Source: Mesostigma viride (taxonomy: Eukaryota; Streptophyta; Mesostigmatophyceae; Mesostigmatales; Mesostigmataceae). From it: 64,000 nucleotides of DNA. The notes beneath the pieces were generated by a model. The model was not told the origin of the DNA. It saw nothing but the letters and a program-made list of their open reading frames with translations, and made no database searches. The stretch spans positions 2,976,874 through 3,040,873 of the forward strand of contig RPFO01000164.1 in assembly GCA_009746045.1 (NCBI GenBank), written 5' to 3'. Positions 21,901 to 64,000 of this stretch are shown piece after piece. The position numbers and the translations under genes were made by a program. Within the stretch, counting starts at the first letter, position 1. Each line of letters opens with the position of its first letter.

Positions 21901-23614
21901 CCCCCTCCAGGGTTGCCTCCAAGCGGTCCATGCTGCCCACCCGGCGGTCGCTATTCAGGCCTACTTGGATGATATCTACCTTCTGGGCCCTGTGCCGGAC
22001 ACCACCGCGGCTCTGCTGGCACTGCAGACCGCGGTGGCCGACATCAACCTCCAGTTGACCCTGGCCAAGTGCGCGGTGTACTCGCCCCAAGGTGATTGCT
22101 CCGGCTTTCCGCCCCAGCTCTTGGGCCGGGACGAGCGCCTCCATGGGTTGGATGTCCTCGGCGTTCCGGTTGGCGACCCCGCGTTTGTCATCGATGCTCT
22201 GCGGGCCGCCCTCGAGGCACGCACTGAGGTACTGCCCTTGATTGCGCGCCTTCATGATTCGCAGACCAAGGGTCTGCTTCTGTGGTTTTGCGCTCACCCT
22301 CGCGTCGTTCACTGGCTCCGGGGCGCTCTTCCGGCTCAGGTCCGGCTGGCCGCCGAGGGCCACGACGAACGCATCCAGTCGGCCTTGGCGCAGCTGGTCC
22401 CGGGCCCCGACCTCCCGCCACATGCTATTCGCATTGCCTCCCTGCCTGCACGGATGGGTGGCTGCGGTCTGACTCGTGCCGCCCGGCTGGCCCCAGCAGC
22501 ATTTTTGGGCTCCGTCGCTCAGTCGTGGGCGGAAAGCTGCCGGCTCCTGCCCCTTTTGGCAACGGCAGCGCCTGACCTCCTGGACCCCAGCAGCCCTTTG
22601 CCCTTCGTCACCGCCATCCAGGAGGCCTATGCTGAGATCCAGCAGGCCTGTTCTCCCGTCCGTGCCGCTCAGGCGGTACAGCGCCACCTCCCTCGCGGCA
22701 CTCCCTCGGTCGCCTCCGTTCAATCTCCCGCCGCATTCCCTGCTCGCGTCATCGATAAACACCAGAAAACCTACGCGGGTATTCTGCACACGGCTGATTG
22801 GATTGCTCTTTTCGCGGACCTCAACGCCCAGGGACGTGCGTGGCTGTTCTCGCTTTCCTTGCGGAGTGTGGGCTCGGCGTACCTTCGTGCTCTTCCCATG
22901 GCCCCCCCATTCGCCTTGGCTCCCAGCCACTACTCGGTGGCGCTCCGGCACCAGCTATTTGCCCCGCAGCCTCTTGTTCCGGCCGGGCGGCCTTGTGGTA
23001 GCTGTGGGCAGCCGCTGGATCCCACGGGGACTCACTACCTTGCCTGCATGGGGGGCCAACAGAATCAGAATTGGTATTTGTATTTGCACACTGTCCTCCT
23101 GACGGTGGTGCTCGCCATGATTCGGTCGGTTTTCCCCCACGCGAACATCCGGTCCGAGGATGCGGATGGCGCTGCCTTCTATTCCCCCAACCACCGGCCT
23201 GACATCGTGGTGCTGGACTTTGAGGGGGGTGGCCGGCATCTGCTTATTGACGTTTCGGTGGCGCGGCCCTTGGCTCTTAGCCACGTGGCTGGGGCCTCCC
23301 TCACGGCAGGTTACACGGCGGACCGGGCGGAGCGGGCCAAGCTCCTGGCCTACGGCGACGTCGGGCACCATCGTGTGGTGCCCTTTGTCCTGGAGGAGTT
23401 TGGTGCCATGGGGCCCCTGACCTCCGCCTTCTTCAAGGAGTGTTGCCGGCTCCGGGAGGACCGGCTGGACCTGGAGGGCCAGCGGGCCCCATGGTCGGCG
23501 CGGACCTGGACGTCATATTGGCGTCAGCGCTTGTCGGTGGCGCTGACTCGGGCCATGGCTGACATCATGCTCCGCCGTACGCGGGCTGATTTTGCGGTGC
23601 AGCAGGGCTATTAG
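18448..23614 (+). CDS. LINE polyprotein: PHD, RING-H2, C2H2, reverse transcriptase, zinc knuckle, RLE nuclease (frame-shifted)
   Basis: Coding potential is continuous but changes frame about five times, always by the equivalent of one lost base. The candidate places are about 18930-18990, 19269-19275, 19840-19848, 20640-20670 and 21448-21456, mostly in C runs. Domains in order: PHD finger (about 18598-18745), uncharacterised region (about 18990-19840), RING-H2 (about 19889-20030), C2H2-like fingers (about 20400-20616), RT (about 21240-22200), CCHC zinc knuckle (about 22990-23050) and an RPD..D restriction-like endonuclease (about 23190-23260). The stop is at 23612-23614. If the shifts are sequence errors, the protein would be about 1,720 residues. 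The start at 18448 (MFMDDPR) is the first ATG after the leader. Confidence 0.75.
19277..19850 (+). CDS. LINE ORF segment: uncharacterised region before the RING finger
   Basis: The frame at 19277 reads protein-like up to about 19845 (e.g. LLSLDERVGQEVVEFVTAVA; FLITSLSLAQAAMLRVEFGA; FLHDILELAGIPHEW). I do not recognise the domain. The preceding 18990-19270 portion is coded in another frame (AHAFTSWPPSHIVGVVGRA) and also resembles no family I know. Confidence 0.55.
19816..20700 (+). CDS. LINE ORF segment: RING-H2 finger and C2H2-like zinc fingers
   Basis: RING-H2 ligands follow the canonical pattern: CAICLEPF, C-RLPACGHTFHQACI, then CPLCR. This is the form found in E3 ubiquitin ligases. A Pro/Gly-rich spacer of about 120 residues follows, then Cys/His clusters (CAVLLPTG-C...H..NLLCQHLRAVH; CYRCPEAHCQRVYSIHGRAQH) like C2H2 DNA-binding fingers at the N terminus of R2 elements. 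The frame decays after about 20640. Confidence 0.85.
20690..21456 (+). CDS. LINE ORF segment: RT N-terminal extension and first RT motifs
   Basis: This frame (open from 20544 to 21518) carries WLDTVPWDACAINP, many Leu/Arg-rich helices, and the RT motif STGPSGWRYEHLEVL at about 21276-21320, equivalent to the SPGPDG-type motif of R2 RTs. It breaks at the C8 run near 21450, where the next frame continues the fingers/palm region. Confidence 0.8.
21404..23614 (+). CDS. LINE ORF segment: RT palm, CCHC knuckle and restriction-like endonuclease
   Basis: RT motifs seen: VRPIACGEVLRKLVGK (motif 2); VVKVDCHNAFNSLS (motif A, catalytic Asp); SGTQQGDPLGPLYF (motif B); YLDD at 21962-21973 (motif C, Leu where most LINEs have Ala). 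Downstream CGSCGQPLDPTGTHYLAC forms a CCHC knuckle, followed by HRPDIVVLDF...HLLIDVSVARP, the (K/R)PD..D core of the PD-(D/E)XK nuclease of R2-type LINEs. No APE endonuclease was seen. The frame is intact over 736 codons. Confidence 0.9.
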   Translation: MVSGRSPPRSAQGCLAPPEGKVRPIACGEVLRKLVGKVICRQKAPELRAFFCPPLAAGETSVAAQLGVTTPGGADILIHSVQAYLEAHPTHAVVKVDCHNAFNSLSRASMFAAVMESFEDLYAWTAVCYGQPGQLVHIMEDGTRGGLLSRSGTQQGDPLGPLYFAAPLQGCLQAVHAAHPAVAIQAYLDDIYLLGPVPDTTAALLALQTAVADINLQLTLAKCAVYSPQGDCSGFPPQLLGRDERLHGLDVLGVPVGDPAFVIDALRAALEARTEVLPLIARLHDSQTKGLLLWFCAHPRVVHWLRGALPAQVRLAAEGHDERIQSALAQLVPGPDLPPHAIRIASLPARMGGCGLTRAARLAPAAFLGSVAQSWAESCRLLPLLATAAPDLLDPSSPLPFVTAIQEAYAEIQQACSPVRAAQAVQRHLPRGTPSVASVQSPAAFPARVIDKHQKTYAGILHTADWIALFADLNAQGRAWLFSLSLRSVGSAYLRALPMAPPFALAPSHYSVALRHQLFAPQPLVPAGRPCGSCGQPLDPTGTHYLACMGGQQNQNWYLYLHTVLLTVVLAMIRSVFPHANIRSEDADGAAFYSPNHRPDIVVLDFEGGGRHLLIDVSVARPLALSHVAGASLTAGYTADRAERAKLLAYGDVGHHRVVPFVLEEFGAMGPLTSAFFKECCRLREDRLDLEGQRAPWSARTWTSYWRQRLSVALTRAMADIMLRRTRADFAVQQGY

Positions 23615-23788
23615 GTTCCTCCCGTTAGGCGTTTCCATTGGTCTTATCGTAGTATAGAGCTTTGACATGGCTCTGTATATAGGTTTATAGCTGGGCGTTT
23701 GCTTTGGTTTGAGTGATTTCACTCTGCTGTAAGTAATTATATTTTTAATATATATATTCTGATTTATATATATTGTATATATATTGTT

Positions 23789-23895
23789 AAGGAGACAACC
23801 AGCGCAGGCCAGAAATCGGGAGAATCCGGACCATGGTAGCTCGAGCCTGCCGTTATCTTTCCCCGGCATTTTCGAGTCGTTCAGGATGATGACTA
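23789..23895. repeat. Dispersed repeat, copy 2, directly after the LINE AT-rich 3' region
   Basis: Same repeat as 14298-14640 without the inner insertion. Its first part, GACAACCAGCGCAGGCC, also recurs three times at 32850-32975 in a URB1 intron. Confidence 0.65.
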
Positions 23896-23899
23896 TAAA

Positions 23900-24324
23900 A
23901 TGGAGATGGTAACATGTGTAGCCTTGTTCATTGAAATTATGGCTGGCTTACGTGTAGAGCGACTAGGTGACCTAGACGGTGGGGCCGGAAACAACATGCT
24001 TGATCAGGGCGTGTGTTTCGAGCCTAGAACTGGCCGGGAGTGTCTATGACTCTATGTATGCATGCATGTTGGCCACCAGCCATACATAAGGGTACTGTGA
24101 TGCCGGCCTAGCGCTGTACACATGCATGCCTGTACCCCGGCATACGGATGTGAGATGCGGCCTAGCTCCATGCAATTTCTCCTCTGCTGGGGCACATGCA
24201 TCATAGACATCGATCGCCCGTCGGTTAGCCTAGCTTTGAAAATTAGAATGTGTACACAACGATTGACGATCACTGTGTATACACACTGGTGTGTGGCCGC
24301 AACTTGCGGCTGCATAACAACTAG
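23900..24324. other. Intergenic DNA without recognised feature
   Basis: Mixed-composition DNA with only short, unremarkable open frames. It may include the 3' UTR of the minus-strand phosphotransferase gene. Confidence 0.4.
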
Positions 24325-25272
24325 CTATAGGTATCGGTTTGCCCATTTGTGGGTGAATTCGATAAACACCATCATACCCGGGGGAGCCGTCTCCCGTTCT
24401 TCCCTCAACGCCTTTTCTGCGAACCTGGCGTAGAACTTTTTCCGAATCAAGATCATCCGGTCCAGCCGTGCACGGTCCAGTTTCCTGGCACATGTCGAGT
24501 TGTACCCTTCCACGAACTTGTCAACGAATTTCTCCGGGTGCTCTGCCTGGGGGACTTTCTCGCCACTGACGACCGCCCCCGCTTCGTTCAGCATGAAAGC
24601 AGTAAGACACGCATGCGCGACGTCGCTCTCCCACCACCCACGCTGTATCTGGTCCCAATCGAAGACATACAGCTTTTTGTCTGCGGAGTAGTGGAAGTTC
24701 GAGATGTTGACGTCACCGTGAAGGACGCCAAGGTCCTCGTGCGGCCACTGGATTGCATCTGCAGGGTCAATGGGGCAACCCTTCATGATAGACGAGTGGT
24801 TGTCCTCCCAGTTCTGTATCCGTGCCGCGACGTCCGGATGCGCTTTGCTGAATTCTCGCGAGGCGTTGTGCATCCGTCCCACCCATGCGCCCCAAGAAAA
24901 GATGAGCTCGTCGTCGAGCAGCCAGGCGTACTTGAAAAAGTCGACGATCTCTCCCTTTGCCCAATTCATTACCAACACAATCAGACCGTTTCCAGCAACA
25001 AAAAATGCACCGTCCTTCGTCGGCACAAAGTCGCACACGCCTTCGACTCCATGCTCGCTCAAATAGTTGACAAACAGGACTTCGTCTTTGACCCTGTCGA
25101 GGCGACTGGCAAGACAAACTCGGACGGCAAACTTCTCTCCGTCGGAGGCAGTCGCGGTGAATGTGTGGTTTATTGACTCCTTAATGACATTTCCCAGATC
25201 GAGCGACCAGTGCTGGCTGAGGGTCTTAGCCACGTAATCTTTGTCCACACTGATTGCCTCGAAAAGAGGCAT
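24325..25272 (-). CDS. APH/choline-kinase-fold phosphotransferase, intronless
   Basis: Complete 315-residue frame starting at an ATG at 25272. It carries the kinase-fold phosphotransferase signatures: VGRMHNAS near residues 131-137, the Brenner-type catalytic motif HGDVNISN at 185-192 (H-G-D-x4-N), and FDWD at 204-207 (metal-binding D-W-D). N-terminal residues 30-55 resemble a nucleotide-binding beta-hairpin (INHTF..ASDGEKFAVRV). The family phosphorylates small molecules such as aminoglycosides, choline, homoserine or fructosamine; the substrate cannot be told. Unlike both neighbours it has no intron and no low-complexity insert, so recent gain (transfer or retrocopy) is possible. It is divergent from URB1, with about 690 bp between the starts. 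Confidence 0.88.
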   Translation of the reverse strand: MPLFEAISVDKDYVAKTLSQHWSLDLGNVIKESINHTFTATASDGEKFAVRVCLASRLDRVKDEVLFVNYLSEHGVEGVCDFVPTKDGAFFVAGNGLIVLVMNWAKGEIVDFFKYAWLLDDELIFSWGAWVGRMHNASREFSKAHPDVAARIQNWEDNHSSIMKGCPIDPADAIQWPHEDLGVLHGDVNISNFHYSADKKLYVFDWDQIQRGWWESDVAHACLTAFMLNEAGAVVSGEKVPQAEHPEKFVDKFVEGYNSTCARKLDRARLDRMILIRKKFYARFAEKALREERETAPPGMMVFIEFTHKWANRYL

Positions 25273-25960
25273 TTTTACTCAAAATCTGAGAAAACGTGAC
25301 GGAGTAGGATGAGGGCAATCGCCTGAAATCGCTTGGATTATTTTATGGTTAGCATGTAATTAATTGAATATTTATTGCAGTTCGTTGCAGCAGGTCCTGC
25401 CAGTGCCCAGCACGACGGTTCAATTTCGATGTGGATGTCTCGCTGCCCTCGCGCACGTGCTGTCCCACGTCGCCATACCGCGGATAACGGTAGGGCGAGG
25501 CGATATGCACGTACCCCGAGTCGCCGACGTAGGAGCCAGCAACCCGCCACGTGTGCACCGCCGCTGCATTGCAATAATTACGGCGGCCAGCGCCGGCCGT
25601 GGGCTGGCAATTGGCAACAAACGTACCAAGCCAGGTTATAGCAGGCAGTAGAAGATATTAACTTTGTCGCACGGCAGCAGTATCGCTGTTGCCTGGCTGG
25701 AATTTACACTTCATCAGTTTTACAGTTGACGACGCAGGCCTGGGCGTCAAGTGAACTGCAAACTGCAAACCTCGCGGCTATGGAAAAGTGCAGCAGCTGA
25801 GGGAGCTAGTGCATGTGCAACGAGTTCGTAACTGTTATGCTCCCTATCGTTTTCGAACGCAGCATGGTCATCCAATTGGTAGCGTTGGACGTTATGCTGA
25901 GCCCGACTCAGATGCCATGGTTTTCGCAATCGCCGTGAAACAGAGACCAGGCAATTTGTG
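25273..25960. promoter_or_regulatory. Divergent intergenic region between phosphotransferase and URB1 genes
   Basis: The 688 bp between two outward-facing start codons should hold both promoters. No convincing TATA box was seen. A GC-rich stretch at 25430-25610 carries an unrecognised minus-strand open frame (25349-25558) that I do not call a gene. Confidence 0.4.
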
Positions 25961-63265
<37,305 letters not shown>

Positions 63266-64000
63266 GTAACGTGTTCGTGGCGGGGTAAGCGCTAATCTGC
63301 TGCGGTGCATGCAGATTTGTACACTATACTGCTTTGCGATACCGCCGGTGAGCGTTAAATGGAATAAGGCCGACACATATTCCATTTAAGTCAGGACAAG
63401 TTACGAGTGGAGGACTGATCTTACTTTTCTGTTATTTTTCCTAGGGTTCGAAATGACCTCCTGATAACTTGAAAAAAGAAGCAGCCCCTGATATGTTTGT
63501 GATGAAAGAGGCTCATCCCTGGTTGACTCGTGCAACTGTTTTTCCTGACACTTCAAAGGCCCTGGTTGGCTCACCAACCACTGGTTGGCTATTCCCCGTT
63601 TGCACCCAACTCTGCCATTGCAACGAGGCAGCATGAAGCCAACGCTTGTTTTGTGCTTGTTTGTGTGTTTACGCACCTGTGTTGGTGCATGCATAGCAGT
63701 GTAGCACGTGGGTGCATTTAGTCATATCTGCATATCTACGTATCTGTAATAGTGCTTGCATTATGTGGACATTCAAGAGTTTTAAGTGTGCTTAAACTAT
63801 GCGTGCCTTTGTACCCTTGCATGCAATATGAAATTGCAACTGTCATGCTCATACTGTAGGTAGTTTATTGACTCAGTTTCTGCAGGTGGGGTTTTGCCCC
63901 TGGAAGTCAACCGGAGTCACCCTCACGGAGCATTACTTGGGAGTGTGTTTGTTTATTATCAGAGATTGGTAGCACTGCACTGAATTCTTCCTGTGCCTGT

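Larger units (their letters stand above)
15896..23893 (+). mobile_element. Non-LTR retrotransposon with 5' monomer array and restriction-like endonuclease
   Basis: Element inferred from the 170-bp array (5' UTR), the leader, the multi-domain coding region 18448-23614 and an AT-rich 3' region. The 3' boundary is uncertain: it is either about 23785 (end of the AT-rich tail) or about 23893. The second choice gives an imperfect direct repeat of TATAAAAGGG (before 15896) and TATAAAATGG (23895-23904). No long poly(A) tail is present. The RT-then-endonuclease order places it with the early-branching R2-like LINEs. Confidence 0.75.

Noticed and set aside
21302-22951. 549-codon minus-strand frame opposite the LINE RT
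   Set aside because: GC-rich shadow of the RT frame with no recognisable domain; the plus frame has all RT motifs.
24349-25176. 275-codon plus-strand frame over the phosphotransferase
   Set aside because: Antisense shadow of the minus-strand gene, which has clear family motifs.

Overview
This is nuclear DNA of an intron-rich eukaryote. The evidence is GT-AG introns that keep reading phase across two long genes, two conserved eukaryotic protein families, and non-LTR and LTR retroelements. Exons are GC-rich, and the proteins carry long Gly/Ala/Ser/acidic inserts absent from animal homologues. I suspect a unicellular alga or other protist, but nothing here fixes the lineage.

Layout: (1) About 1.48-14.07 kb, + strand: 3' part of a WDTC1/ADIPOSE-type gene (WD40-TPR-WD40, a CUL4-DDB1 substrate receptor). 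Its first exons lie before the window. (2) About 14.3-23.9 kb: retroelement-rich intergenic DNA, dominated by a non-LTR retrotransposon (about 8 kb). It has 14.4 perfect 170-bp units at its 5' end, then PHD finger, RING-H2 finger, C2H2 fingers, reverse transcriptase, zinc knuckle and a restriction-like endonuclease. The coding region is split by about five one-base frame shifts, mostly at C runs. (3) 24.3-25.3 kb, - strand: an intact, intronless APH/choline-kinase-fold phosphotransferase gene. (4) 25.96 kb to at least 63.3 kb, + strand: one giant URB1/Npa1 gene for 60S ribosome biogenesis. I place 23 exons coding about 4,500 residues, roughly twice the animal protein.

Nearly every larger intron of both host genes holds its own private tandem repeat (3- to 55-bp units). 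In at least three introns the repeated unit contains the end of the preceding exon plus its splice donor. This suggests that intron repeats here are seeded by duplication across exon-intron junctions.

One URB1 intron (55.7-61.8 kb) holds a 5.65-kb retroelement cluster: three direct ~0.47-0.5-kb LTR-like repeats with 6-bp inverted ends, a 5-bp target duplication (GAGTT) around the whole block, and three damaged copies of an unrecognised Gag-like protein gene. Two of those copies form a large inverted repeat. The most novel items are the LINE domain architecture with its 5' monomer array, the splice-donor-derived intron repeats, and the Gag-only LTR family.
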